A program made the translations under genes and the position numbers. Positions 27,822 through 36,513 of a DNA stretch of 64,000 bases are shown piece by piece. Below the pieces are notes generated by a model. The model worked only from the letters and a program-made list of their open reading frames with translations. It did no database searches and was not told the origin of the DNA. The number at the start of each line of letters is the position of its first letter. The first letter of the stretch is position 1. The stretch comes from JAFGBI01 sp964480725 (GTDB lineage: Bacteria > Myxococcota_A > Polyangia > Polyangiales > Polyangiaceae): positions 10,498-74,497 of the forward strand of contig CAYZQO010000028.1 of assembly GCA_964480725.1 (NCBI GenBank). The letters run 5' to 3'.

Positions 27822-29183
27822 TTGAGCGATCTGTTCTGGGCGCGCAGCCAATTCGGCTTCAGCCTCGCGTTCCACATCATCTTCGCCAGCATTGGCATGG
27901 TGATGCCGGTGTTCATGGCGCTCGCCCACCGGCGGTACCTGCGCACCCGCGAGCCCACGCACCTGCGCCTCACCCGGTTCTGGTCCCACGCGACCGCCGT
28001 CCTGTTCGCCACCGGTGCCGTCACCGGGACCACCATCAGCTTCCAGCTCGGGCTGCTCTGGCCCGGTTTCATGGAGCACGCCGGGCCCATCATCGGGATG
28101 CCGTTCTCCCTGGAGGGAGCGGCGTTCTTCCTGGAGGCGATCTTCCTGGGTCTGTTCCTGTACGGGTGGCGCCGGCTCCCCGAGCGGGTGCACTTCTGGT
28201 GCGGCGTGCTCGTCGGCGTGTTCGCCTTCGCGTCGGGCGTGCTGGTGACGGCGGCGAACGGCTGGATGAACGCGCCCGCCGGGTTCCGCTGGACCGACGC
28301 CGGCGCCACGGACATCGATCCCTGGGCGGCCATGTTCAACCGCGCGTGGCTCCTGCAGACGGTGCACATGCAGCTCGCCGCCATCCAGGCCACTGGCTTC
28401 GCCGCCGCGGGGCTGCACGCCCTCGCCCTGCTGCGCGGCAAGGTCCCGGAGCTTCACCGTGCGGCGCTGCGCATCGTCCTGCCGCTCACCGCGGTCGCGT
28501 CGCTCGCGCAGCCGCTCGTCGGCGATTTTTCGGCCAAGGCTATCGCTGTCCGGCAGCCGGAGAAGCTGGCCGCCATGGAGGCGCATTTCCACACCCGGGC
28601 GGCGGTGCCGCTGATCGTCGGGGGCCTGCCCGACGAGCGCACGGAGACCGTCCCTTACTCCGTCGAGATCCCCTATGGGCTGAGCTTCCTCGCCCACGGC
28701 GATCCGCGCGCCACGGTCACCGGGCTCGACGCCTTCCGCCCCGAGGACCGCCCGCCGGTGCTGCTCACGCACCTGTCCTTCCAGACGATGGTGGGGGTCG
28801 GGACGCTGCTCGCCGCGGTCGCGGGGCTCTGGGCCTTCGCTCGCTGGCGGCGCCCGGCCTGGCTCGAGGCGCGGTGGTTCCTCTGGCTGCTGGTGGCGCT
28901 CATCCCGGCCGGGTTCATCGCTCTGGAGACGGGGTGGCTCGTCACCGAGGTCGGGCGGCAGCCCTGGATCGTGTACCGCGTGATGCGGACCGCGGACGCG
29001 GTGACGCCCATGCCGGGGATCGGCACCGTGTTCCTGCTGCAGGTGCTCCTCTACGCCGCGCTCGGCCTGGCGCTGCTCGGGGTCCTGGGCCGACTCTTCA
29101 CGCGCGAGCTCCGGCCCCCCGAGGCCAACGTCCCGGATGGCACCGGCGCGGCGCCCACCGCCGGCGGGGAGGGGTCGCCGTGA
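27822..29183 (+). CDS. cydA: Cytochrome bd-type ubiquinol oxidase subunit I
   Basis: Haem-bearing subunit of the quinol oxidase that reduces oxygen to water in the inner membrane. The 453-aa product starts at TTG 27822. Conserved ligands are visible: His18 (haem b595), Glu98 and Glu105 in SLEGAAFFLEA, His182 in the TVHMQLA segment, and the GRQPW motif near residue 378. The quinol-binding Q loop is short, as in the cyanide-insensitive (CIO) branch, which explains the length against 522 aa in E. coli. It overlaps cydB by four bases. Confidence 0.95.
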   Translation: MSDLFWARSQFGFSLAFHIIFASIGMVMPVFMALAHRRYLRTREPTHLRLTRFWSHATAVLFATGAVTGTTISFQLGLLWPGFMEHAGPIIGMPFSLEGAAFFLEAIFLGLFLYGWRRLPERVHFWCGVLVGVFAFASGVLVTAANGWMNAPAGFRWTDAGATDIDPWAAMFNRAWLLQTVHMQLAAIQATGFAAAGLHALALLRGKVPELHRAALRIVLPLTAVASLAQPLVGDFSAKAIAVRQPEKLAAMEAHFHTRAAVPLIVGGLPDERTETVPYSVEIPYGLSFLAHGDPRATVTGLDAFRPEDRPPVLLTHLSFQTMVGVGTLLAAVAGLWAFARWRRPAWLEARWFLWLLVALIPAGFIALETGWLVTEVGRQPWIVYRVMRTADAVTPMPGIGTVFLLQVLLYAALGLALLGVLGRLFTRELRPPEANVPDGTGAAPTAGGEGSP

Positions 29184-30193
29184 CCGCGGTCGTCGCTGCC
29201 TACCTCGTCGTCGCGCTCGCCGCCTACGTGCTCTTCGGGGGCGCTGACTTCGGCGGCGGCATCCTGGAGGCGACCCTGCCGACGACTCGGCTGCGGCGGC
29301 GCCTGGAAGCGACCCTCGCGCCGGTGTGGGAGGCGAACCATGTCTGGCTCATCGCCGTCGTGGTCGTCCTGTTCGTCGGCTTCCCACGCGCCTACGCGCA
29401 GGGTTCCACGCGGCTCTTCCTGCCGCTGAGCCTCGCCCTGGTTGCGGTCCTGCTCCGTGGCGTCTCCTTCGCGCAGCGCAAGTACGACCCCGACCCCGGG
29501 CCCCGGCTCGCCTGGCTTTACTCCGCGCTTTTCCGCACCAGCAGCGCCATGGCCCCCGTCTGCTTCGGCCTGATCGTGGGGGGGCTGGTCAGCGAGCACC
29601 CCGGCGGTCCCCTCGGGGTCCCCAGCGACGCGACCTTCGCCGCCGTGTACGTGGCGCCGTGGCTCCACCCCTTCGGCCTGCTCTGCGGGCTGTTCGTGGC
29701 GGCGCTCTTCGGGTACCTGGCGGCGGTGTTCTTCTACGGGGAGCTCGCGCTGGCCGAGGAGCGAGAGGTCGTCTGGCGGCGCGCACAGGCCTTCTTCGTC
29801 GCGACCTTCTTTCTCGGCGGCGCCGTGCTCGGCATGGGGGCGCTCACCGCGCGCGTGCCGCTCGGGATGGCGCTGCACCCGGTCCAGATCGGCTGCCAGC
29901 TGGTCGCCGCGGCGGGGATCGGCGGCCTTTGGTGGGCCCATCGCCGCGAGGCCCGCTGGGGCATGCGCTTCGCCGCCGGCGCCCAGGTCCTGGCGATCTT
30001 GACCGGCTGGCTCCACGCCCAGACGCCCGCGATGCTCCGCACCACGGAGGGTCCGCTGACGCTGGCAGGTGCCTCCGCCCCGTTCGTGACCCAGCTCTGG
30101 CTCGTGATCGGGCTCACCGCGGTGCTCGCCGTCGTCGTGCCGCTGCTGGGGTGGCTCTACCGGGTCTTCGACGGGGCCGGCGGTGACGCGTAG
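29180..30193 (+). CDS. cydB: Cytochrome bd-type ubiquinol oxidase subunit II
   Basis: The second, haem-free subunit of the bd oxidase, with about eight transmembrane helices over 337 aa. It opens with the typical GGADFGGGILEA motif, followed by PVWEANHVWLIAVVVVLF, both family signatures. It starts at the GTG 29180-29182, overlapping the cydA stop (GTGA), which implies translational coupling. No cydX-sized reading frame is obvious downstream; the copper ATPase gene converges 33 bases away. Confidence 0.95.
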   Translation: MTAVVAAYLVVALAAYVLFGGADFGGGILEATLPTTRLRRRLEATLAPVWEANHVWLIAVVVVLFVGFPRAYAQGSTRLFLPLSLALVAVLLRGVSFAQRKYDPDPGPRLAWLYSALFRTSSAMAPVCFGLIVGGLVSEHPGGPLGVPSDATFAAVYVAPWLHPFGLLCGLFVAALFGYLAAVFFYGELALAEEREVVWRRAQAFFVATFFLGGAVLGMGALTARVPLGMALHPVQIGCQLVAAAGIGGLWWAHRREARWGMRFAAGAQVLAILTGWLHAQTPAMLRTTEGPLTLAGASAPFVTQLWLVIGLTAVLAVVVPLLGWLYRVFDGAGGDA

Positions 30194-30226
30194 CGGGGCC
30201 GCTGCCCTCGGCGGGGGGGGGCGCCG

Positions 30227-32617
30227 TCAGCCCGTGCTCGGGGGCAGCGACCGGAGGCGTAGGGAGTTCGTCAGGACCGTGGCGGAGCTCAGGACCATCA
30301 GGAGCATCGCCAGGAGCGGCGTCAGCCACCCCGCCGCCGCCACCGGGACGAAGAGCCCGTTGAAGCCGAAGGCCCAGAGGTAGTTCGTGCGCACGACCCG
30401 GGCGAGCTTGCGCCCGGTCAGCACGAGCAGGGGCACGTCCGTCAGCCGCCCGTGGGTGGCCACGAAGCTCGCGGCGGTGAGGGCCTCGTCCGTCGAACAG
30501 GCGAGGGACACCGACGCGGTCGCCTCCCGCATCGCGAGCGCGTCGTTGGTGCCATCGCCGACGTAGAGGATGGGCTCGCCGCCCGCCGCGCGGCGACCCA
30601 CCAGGGTGACCTTCTCCTCGAGGCTGACGCCGCCCCGGGCCGCGCGGGCGCCGAGCGCAGCTCGGACCTGGTCGGCGACGGGCTGCCGATCACCGGTGAG
30701 GATCTCGACCGCGAGCCCGAGCCGCTGGAGCTGGTGGACGGTTTCGGGGGCGTCGCCGCGGAGGACGTCCCCGAGCAGCAGGCAGCCGGCGGGCTCGTCG
30801 CAGAAGCCAAACCAGACGAGCGTCTGACGATCGGCAGCGCCCGCAGGGGAGGGTGCGTCAGGGAACAGCCCGCGCGCGCCCACCGCAACCCGGCGCCCGT
30901 CGAGCATGGTGGCGCGGCCTCGTCCCGGCACGTCCTCCACGGGACCTGTGAGCTTGGTGGGCTCGATCTGCAAGGCAGTCAGGTGAGCATGGATGGAGCG
31001 AGCCACCGGGTGGGTCGCGCCCGCCTCGAGGGCGAGGACGACGGGGAGCCAGTCGGTGCGTTCGCCCTCGGTCCAGACGATCCGCTCGACCTCGAGCCTG
31101 CCCTCCGTCAGGGTGCCGGTCTTGTCGAAGATCACGGTCTGGACGCGGCCGATCCGCTCCAGCGCGCCCGAGTCCCGCACCAGCGTGCCCCGCCGCGCCA
31201 GCGCCCCGGTGGCCGCGGCGACCGCTGCCACCCCGGCGAGGCTGAAGGCGCAGGGACAGGCCACGGCCAGGACCGCCACCGAAGGGAACCAGCCCGCCGC
31301 GGACAGCCCCTGCGCGAGGCCGAAGGCGCCCAGGCGTGCGAACCACGCGCCCAGCGCTACCAGCACCACCAGGGGCACGAACCAGCTCGCGAGCACGTCC
31401 GCCGACTGGAGCCGGCTCTCGCTCTGCTGGAGCGACTGCTCGATCTCGCGGACGATGCGACGGAGCGCCGTCTCCGAGTGAGAACGGGTGACGCTCAGGC
31501 AGAGTTCCCCGTCGAGCACCAGAGAGCCCGCGACCACGGGGTCACCCGCGCGCTTCGCGATGGGGGCGGGCTCACCGGTTAGCACCGCCTCGCTGACGTG
31601 CACCAGCTCCCCCTCGGCCACGCCGTCGAAGGGCACGATCTCATCGGCGCGGAGCAGGACCCGATCGCCTCGAGCCACCTCCGAGACGGGACGATAAGCG
31701 TCCGCCCCGTCGGGGCCCGGGACTCGCACGCGGCTCGACTCGAGGCGCATCAAGGCCGCCGTCTCGCGGAACGCCCGCTCGCGCAGGCGCGCCTCGATCA
31801 TCCGGCCCAGCAGCGACACGGTGACGAGGCCCGCGGCGGTTTCGAAGTAGACCTGGTCGCTGCTCGCGAGCAATGCGGCGACGGACAGCACGAAGGCGGC
31901 CCCCACCGAGAGCGCGATCAGCACGTCCATGCCGGGCCGCCGCGCCCTGAGGGAGGAAACCGCACGTCGCACGGCCGGCACCCACCCGAGCCACATCACG
32001 GGCAGACAGAGGACGAACTCCGTCCAGAGCAAGAACCGCGGCGCCTGATCCATCCACCCGAGATCGTGGGCGTAGCGGAGCACCGCCAACGACATCAGAT
32101 TCATGGTGATGACGGCGGCCGCCACGAACCGGAAGGTGAGCCCCCGGCCGAGTCGGCTCTTCTGCTCGTCCTCCACGCGGCGAAGCTCGTAGCCGAGCGG
32201 GGCGAGCAGCCCGTGGAGCGCGGTCGCGGAGGTCTGGCGGAGGTCGTAGCGCAGCGTGCCCGCCCCGCTCAGGAACTCGAAGCGCGCCGCACGCACCCCG
32301 GGCTGGCTGCCGAGGAGTTGCTCGACCACCCACGCGCAGGAGGGGCACATCATCCCATCGACGAAGAAGCGCTCCTCGCGCTCCGCTTCGGGGTCCGGCG
32401 GGAGCGGCTCGTTGGGGGCCGGCGATTCGTCGCCGCCGGGCACGATCCCCAGGCGCCGTGCCGCTTCGAGATAGGCCTGTCCGGCGTGCTCGTCCAGGCC
32501 GGACAGGACCTCGTGGACGCGCGCGCAGCCGCTGCAGCAGAACTCCCCGCCGCCGGGGCGCATGGGCGCGCCGCACAGGCGACAGCGACCCGATCCCGGC
32601 TGCACCCCCTCGCCCAC
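30227..32617 (-). CDS. ccoI: CcoI/FixI-like heavy-metal P-type ATPase
   Basis: A 796-aa copper-type P1B ATPase that supplies copper for cbb3 oxidase assembly. The N-terminus has a small Cys cluster (C12/C15, C27, C28, C31) typical of CcoI, then a heavy-metal domain with GMMCPSCA (CPSC 91-94), LTGEP at 346-350, the CPC ion site at 454-456, DKTGT at 498-502, and GDGTNDALAM near 690. It starts at GTG 32617, four bases after the preceding cytochrome gene's stop, as the last gene of the ACIII-cbb3 operon. Confidence 0.92.
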   Translation of the reverse strand: MGEGVQPGSGRCRLCGAPMRPGGGEFCCSGCARVHEVLSGLDEHAGQAYLEAARRLGIVPGGDESPAPNEPLPPDPEAEREERFFVDGMMCPSCAWVVEQLLGSQPGVRAARFEFLSGAGTLRYDLRQTSATALHGLLAPLGYELRRVEDEQKSRLGRGLTFRFVAAAVITMNLMSLAVLRYAHDLGWMDQAPRFLLWTEFVLCLPVMWLGWVPAVRRAVSSLRARRPGMDVLIALSVGAAFVLSVAALLASSDQVYFETAAGLVTVSLLGRMIEARLRERAFRETAALMRLESSRVRVPGPDGADAYRPVSEVARGDRVLLRADEIVPFDGVAEGELVHVSEAVLTGEPAPIAKRAGDPVVAGSLVLDGELCLSVTRSHSETALRRIVREIEQSLQQSESRLQSADVLASWFVPLVVLVALGAWFARLGAFGLAQGLSAAGWFPSVAVLAVACPCAFSLAGVAAVAAATGALARRGTLVRDSGALERIGRVQTVIFDKTGTLTEGRLEVERIVWTEGERTDWLPVVLALEAGATHPVARSIHAHLTALQIEPTKLTGPVEDVPGRGRATMLDGRRVAVGARGLFPDAPSPAGAADRQTLVWFGFCDEPAGCLLLGDVLRGDAPETVHQLQRLGLAVEILTGDRQPVADQVRAALGARAARGGVSLEEKVTLVGRRAAGGEPILYVGDGTNDALAMREATASVSLACSTDEALTAASFVATHGRLTDVPLLVLTGRKLARVVRTNYLWAFGFNGLFVPVAAAGWLTPLLAMLLMVLSSATVLTNSLRLRSLPPSTG

Positions 32618-32620
32618 GGC

Positions 32621-33223
32621 TCACCGGAGCGGTGCGGTGTCCCGCGGCGGGAACACGGGGCCCGAGCCCGCGCTGGCTCCGGCCAGCGTCCGGACGTGCT
32701 CGAGGGCGAGCAGGGTCTGTTCTGGTGTCAGCGTGTCCGCCAGCGGCAGCATGGCGCCCTGGCCGTCTCGGACCGATCGGAAAAGCTCCCGGGTGGGCCG
32801 GGACTGAACCCGCTCGGACCGAAGATCGGTCGGCTTCGGCGCGAAGCTCTCGCCCACGATGCTCCGTGCGTCGCCGGCGGCGGCATGGCAGTGGCTGCAG
32901 TACCTCCGGTACGCCTCCTTGCCGGCAGCGCTCCGGGCGTCGGGAGTCATGCTTGCGACCGCGGCGCTCGCCGTCTCGAAGCTGACGGTGCCCCCGAACT
33001 TCACTGCGCCCTCCGGAGCCGGTGGCATCGGCCCCTCGAAGGGCCGCACAGCTGGCGTCGCCCACATGTCCCAGCCGCCGACGGCAGCCCGGATGGTGCG
33101 CTCAAAGGGGAACCAGTCTCCGCGGTCGAACAGGGCGAGCGGGAGGAGCGCGACGCCGACCAGCAGCGCGGCCACGCCGAGCCGCAGCCCCCAGCCCCGC
33201 GCGGGACGCCGAGGCTCGGTCAC
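32621..33223 (-). CDS. actE: Membrane-anchored mono-haem cytochrome c, ActE-like
   Basis: A 200-aa protein with one N-terminal transmembrane helix (about 13-31) and a single haem-binding motif CSHCH at 109-113. Methionine ligands are possible in the segment GAMLPLADTL. The region WDMWATPAVRPFEGPMPPAPEGAV matches the pre-haem segment of ActE subunits of alternative complex III. In known act clusters actE sits next to actD; here it is displaced to the cbb3 end of the operon. Its GTG overlaps the preceding stop by four bases. The ActE call is by pattern and context. Confidence 0.7.
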   Translation of the reverse strand: MTEPRRPARGWGLRLGVAALLVGVALLPLALFDRGDWFPFERTIRAAVGGWDMWATPAVRPFEGPMPPAPEGAVKFGGTVSFETASAAVASMTPDARSAAGKEAYRRYCSHCHAAAGDARSIVGESFAPKPTDLRSERVQSRPTRELFRSVRDGQGAMLPLADTLTPEQTLLALEHVRTLAGASAGSGPVFPPRDTAPLR

Positions 33224-33456
33224 TTCTCGCCTCCGGGAGGGGGCGAGGGCGGTGCCGTCGTCACGGGAAGGAAATACCCGTCCGCGCGGGGGTCACTCGC
33301 CGGCACGAACGGGGTTCCACCGAGGTCGAGCGTCGTCGGCACCGGCGGCGTGTTGGTCGCGATGGCGAGCAGGACCGTGGCGATCACGTAGGCTGCGCCG
33401 AGCCCGACCAGGACGAAGGCTCCTCTCGAGCCGCTCTTTTCCGCTCCTTCGGCCAT
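33220..33456 (-). CDS. Small membrane protein in the oxidase operon
   Basis: A 78-aa protein with one transmembrane helix (about 12-34) and an extracytoplasmic tail with FVPASDPRADGYFLPV. I do not recognise a family. Its tight position (eight bases after one gene, overlapping the next by four) says it is a subunit or assembly factor of the ACIII-cbb3 complex. The ATG at 33454-33456 is used; the frame extends upstream without support. Confidence 0.65.
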   Translation of the reverse strand: MAEGAEKSGSRGAFVLVGLGAAYVIATVLLAIATNTPPVPTTLDLGGTPFVPASDPRADGYFLPVTTAPPSPPPGGEK

Positions 33457-33464
33457 CGCGATCC

Positions 33465-33743
33465 TCAGACCCCGGTCTGCCCCGTGAGGATGATGTAGGT
33501 CACCGCCCACAAGAAGTACCCGACGAACACGAGCCAGACGAGCCACGGCGTCGGCCGCTCGGTCTCGCTCACGTCACCCCCGAAATGGTGCACCCCCTCC
33601 TCCAGCTCCTGCTCGGTCCGTTTGGTGAAGGAGAACGTCAGCCCACGGCTCGACCTGGCCAGGGCGACGGCCAGGACGAGGAGCAAGCCGAGCCCGGTGA
33701 TCAGGATGGCGTCGAGTCGGCCTAGCATCGAGTACGGCGGCAT
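33465..33743 (-). CDS. CcoP N-terminal-like membrane anchor (no haem domain)
   Basis: A 92-aa protein with two transmembrane helices. The second one and its approach (VHHFGGDVSETERPTPWLVWLVFVGYFLW) look like the N-terminal FixP/CcoP domain, in which a 'D-x-E-x-x-x-x-P-x-P-x-W' segment precedes the helix. No CxxCH is present, so the di-haem cytochrome part of CcoP is missing; the extra haem may be the one fused to the ccoO product next door. The start is ATG 33741-33743. Confidence 0.65.
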   Translation of the reverse strand: MPPYSMLGRLDAILITGLGLLLVLAVALARSSRGLTFSFTKRTEQELEEGVHHFGGDVSETERPTPWLVWLVFVGYFLWAVTYIILTGQTGV

Positions 33744-33757
33744 CCGAAGCTCTCCTT

Positions 33758-34018
33758 TCAGTCGAGGGTCTGCAGCACGACGGCCAGGGTGGACAGGAGG
33801 GCGAGGCCCCCCGTGAGCAGGACGGCGCCCACCGCCACGTAGGACAGCCGGCGTCGCGACGGCGTGGCGCGCGGCTCCGCGGCGCTCGCTCCGGCGAGGG
33901 GGAGGTAACGAGCGCGATCCTGGTCGTCGAACTGCCGGGTGCGCAGCGCCCACAGGAGCACCAGCACCGCCATCACGGTGCCGCTGATCAGGTAGAAGAG
34001 CCAGAAGGGAACGAACAT
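33758..34018 (-). CDS. ccoS: CcoS-like protein
   Basis: An 86-aa protein with an N-terminal transmembrane helix followed by WALRTRQFDDQDRARYLPL, the signature of CcoS/FixS cbb3 maturation proteins (WAVRSGQFDD). Unlike the usual 50-70 aa CcoS it has a second helix at the C-terminus (VAVGAVLLTGGLALL). Its ATG shares one base with the ccoO stop. CcoS is needed for cofactor insertion into CcoN, so its place in the operon fits. Confidence 0.75.
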   Translation of the reverse strand: MFVPFWLFYLISGTVMAVLVLLWALRTRQFDDQDRARYLPLAGASAAEPRATPSRRRLSYVAVGAVLLTGGLALLSTLAVVLQTLD

Positions 34019-35010
34019 CACCGAACCTCCGGGCTCGGCCGCGACGACCTTGGATCGGCGGGCTCGAACGCGGCGTCGATGCCGCGCGGCTCGGCGTTGC
34101 CGTCGTCGATCCCGATGAAGAGCCGGGCCACGTAGCCCGAGACGTCCCAGATCTTTTCGCTCTCGAGCTCGTGCTTGAAGCTCGGCATCGCCGTCCCGGT
34201 GACGCCGTTCATGACCTGATAATAGAGCATCCCGCCCGTCGCGCCCCCCGCCAGACCGTGGCGGCGCAGGGTGGTGAAGTTGAGGGGTGGCGGGTAGACG
34301 AACGCTGCCGCCGGCCCCTGTCCGTCGCCGACGGGCCCGTGGCAGCCGAGGCAATTCCGCTGGTAGACCACCGCACCTCGGGCCAGGAGCGCCTCCGTGA
34401 TGGGGTAGGGGTTCGGGACCTCGAGCCACCCGCGGGGCACGTGCCGGTGCAGCCACTCGATGTTCTCGTCGGCGCCGCGCTGGTACGCGTCGATGGCCTG
34501 GCGCCGCCAGTGCCACTGGCGATCGTTCCGCTCCTTGGCCAGCTTGCCGCCGAGGCTCTGCACGTACGCGATCACCCGGTCCTGATCGGCAGCATCTAGG
34601 TGAGAGAAGGCCGGCATGAACGAGTCGGGTCGGGTCCACCTGGGGTTGTAGAAGTGGGCGCGGTGCCAGTCGTCGGTGCGCTGACCGCCCGCCTGAGAGA
34701 GGTCCGGCCCGTTGCGGTTGGAGCCGAGCTGGGGCGCCTGCTCGCCCGCGTAATCCCCGGCTTCCGCCAGGCGTCCCGCCATCGGTCCCCAGTCGAACTT
34801 GCGGATGTACTGGGTGTGGCAGTACTGGCAGCCATACTGGATATAAAGTCTCTTTCCCTCCTGCTGGAGCGGCGTGGCTGGTACCCGGTTCGGGGAGGGG
34901 ACGTTGTGCTGCGGATTGGTCAACCCCGGGGTGACGACCACGGCGAAGAAGATCAGTACCAGGATCCCCGTGGTGCCAATCCCCAGGATCTTGGCGTCCA
35001 TCACGATCAT
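34018..35010 (-). CDS. ccoO: cbb3 oxidase CcoO fused to a second cytochrome c domain
   Basis: A 330-aa protein. Residues 1-170 are CcoO: a transmembrane helix (about 8-28), the haem site CQYCH at 61-65 in the CcoO-type context GKRLYIQYGC, and a SFMPAF methionine-ligand segment near 130. Residues 200-300 form a second cytochrome c with CLGCH at 220-224 and a GTAMPSF methionine segment. This is a di-haem fusion; normal CcoO has one haem. It overlaps ccoN by four bases (ATGA). It likely carries electrons from ACIII to CcoN. Confidence 0.85.
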   Translation of the reverse strand: MIVMDAKILGIGTTGILVLIFFAVVVTPGLTNPQHNVPSPNRVPATPLQQEGKRLYIQYGCQYCHTQYIRKFDWGPMAGRLAEAGDYAGEQAPQLGSNRNGPDLSQAGGQRTDDWHRAHFYNPRWTRPDSFMPAFSHLDAADQDRVIAYVQSLGGKLAKERNDRQWHWRRQAIDAYQRGADENIEWLHRHVPRGWLEVPNPYPITEALLARGAVVYQRNCLGCHGPVGDGQGPAAAFVYPPPLNFTTLRRHGLAGGATGGMLYYQVMNGVTGTAMPSFKHELESEKIWDVSGYVARLFIGIDDGNAEPRGIDAAFEPADPRSSRPSPEVR

Positions 35011-36491
35011 GGCGCCACCACGCCTTCCTGAGTCTCGCGAGGGACTAGGGGTGGGGACGGGTCGCCCCGCTCGCGGGCCTCCGCTCGCTGAATCCGCGTC
35101 GCCTCGGTGAGTGAATCCCCGGCGCCCGCGGTTGATTCGAGCACGCTCCGCAGCACGTTGTAGACGAACAGGATCGCGCCCGTGAACACCAAGATCCCCG
35201 AGATCGCTCTCACCACGAAGTAACGGTGGAGCGCGGGAAGCAGGCGATAGACGTCTTCACCGCTCAGCCATCCCTCCCCCTGGATGAGCCCAGCGAAGGT
35301 GAGCGATAGGAAGATACCCACGGTCCCCAGGAGCATCAACCAGAATTGGATGTCCGCGAGGCGCGTCGAGTGGAGCGGACGGCGCGTGACCACGGGGAGA
35401 AGGGAGTAGACGGACCCCATGGCGATGAAGCCGCCAAAGCCCAGCAGGGCAATGTGCGCGTGGGCGACCACCCACTGCGTGAAGTGGGTGACCCGCTGCA
35501 CGCTGGGCAGCGACTGGAACGGGCCCTGGAGGCAGGTGACCAGGTACCACAGGGTGCCCGTGAACACGTACTTGGCCCCGACGTCGTCGAGCAGGCGGTC
35601 GAGGCGGCCCCGCACCGGCAGCCAGACGTTGGTCAGGAACGCGAACACCGGGATCACCAGCGCAATGGAGTTGACGACGGAGATCACCTTGAGCCACTGC
35701 GGGACCGGCGCCTGGAGCAGGTGGTGGGTGCCCGTGTGAGTGTACATCACGATCAGCGCCCAGAAGCCGAACAGCGATAGGGTGTGGCTCCAGAGGGGCG
35801 TCCGCGTGGCGCGGGGCAGGATGTAGTAGGCTAGCGCGATGGCTTGCGGCGTGATCACCAGGCCCACCACGTTGTGCCCGTAGAACCACAGCAGGATCTG
35901 ATCGTCGATCCCCTCCCACGATCCCGCCGAGGGCCGCCAGACGACGTTGCCCACGGCGTACACGAAGAACGTCCACAGCAGCCCGCCCGCGACGTACCAC
36001 ACGCTGACGTAGAGCAGCGGCTCCCGGCGCTGGGCGATGGTGCCGAAGACGAGATAGATGAGCACCGCCACCGCCGCGAGGATCCCGACGTCGAGCAGCC
36101 ACGGCAGTTCCGCGTACTCCCGTCCTTGGGTCAGGCCGTGTGGGAGCGCGAAGAGGATGCCGAGGCAAAGGAGGTTCCAGTACCAGACCGCGAAGTTCGC
36201 CATCCGCTCCGAGGGGAGCTGTGAACGGCAGACGGCGGGGACGACGTGGAGGAAGCCCCCGAAGTAGGCCGGGAGCAGGAACCCGAAGATGACCAGGTTG
36301 ATGTGGGTTGGGCGCAGTCGACCGAACGAGAGCTGGGGCACCGAGGGCAGCAGGTCGGGGGCTACCATCTGGTAGGCCGCGGTGAGCCCGAGCAGGAGGG
36401 CGACGGAGAGCCAGAGGGCGGAGGTGGCGAAGAACCGGCGCGACGCGCTCCCCGGCTCGCTCGGCAGCAGAAGGTCGATCACCTGGCCCAT
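35007..36491 (-). CDS. ccoN: cbb3-type cytochrome c oxidase subunit CcoN
   Basis: Catalytic subunit that reduces oxygen at a haem b3-CuB centre and pumps protons. About 494 aa with some 12 transmembrane helices. The haem/CuB histidines are in THINLVIFGFLLP, WFYGHNVVGLVIT, YTHTGTHHLL and WVVAHAHIALLG. The second of two in-frame ATGs (36489-36491) is taken because GGAG lies eight bases ahead; the other is at 36497. It follows actA by about 20 bases within one operon. Confidence 0.93.
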   Translation of the reverse strand: MGQVIDLLLPSEPGSASRRFFATSALWLSVALLLGLTAAYQMVAPDLLPSVPQLSFGRLRPTHINLVIFGFLLPAYFGGFLHVVPAVCRSQLPSERMANFAVWYWNLLCLGILFALPHGLTQGREYAELPWLLDVGILAAVAVLIYLVFGTIAQRREPLLYVSVWYVAGGLLWTFFVYAVGNVVWRPSAGSWEGIDDQILLWFYGHNVVGLVITPQAIALAYYILPRATRTPLWSHTLSLFGFWALIVMYTHTGTHHLLQAPVPQWLKVISVVNSIALVIPVFAFLTNVWLPVRGRLDRLLDDVGAKYVFTGTLWYLVTCLQGPFQSLPSVQRVTHFTQWVVAHAHIALLGFGGFIAMGSVYSLLPVVTRRPLHSTRLADIQFWLMLLGTVGIFLSLTFAGLIQGEGWLSGEDVYRLLPALHRYFVVRAISGILVFTGAILFVYNVLRSVLESTAGAGDSLTEATRIQRAEARERGDPSPPLVPRETQEGVVAP

Positions 36492-36513
36492 GTGCATGGC
36501 TCCGGACTCGGCG

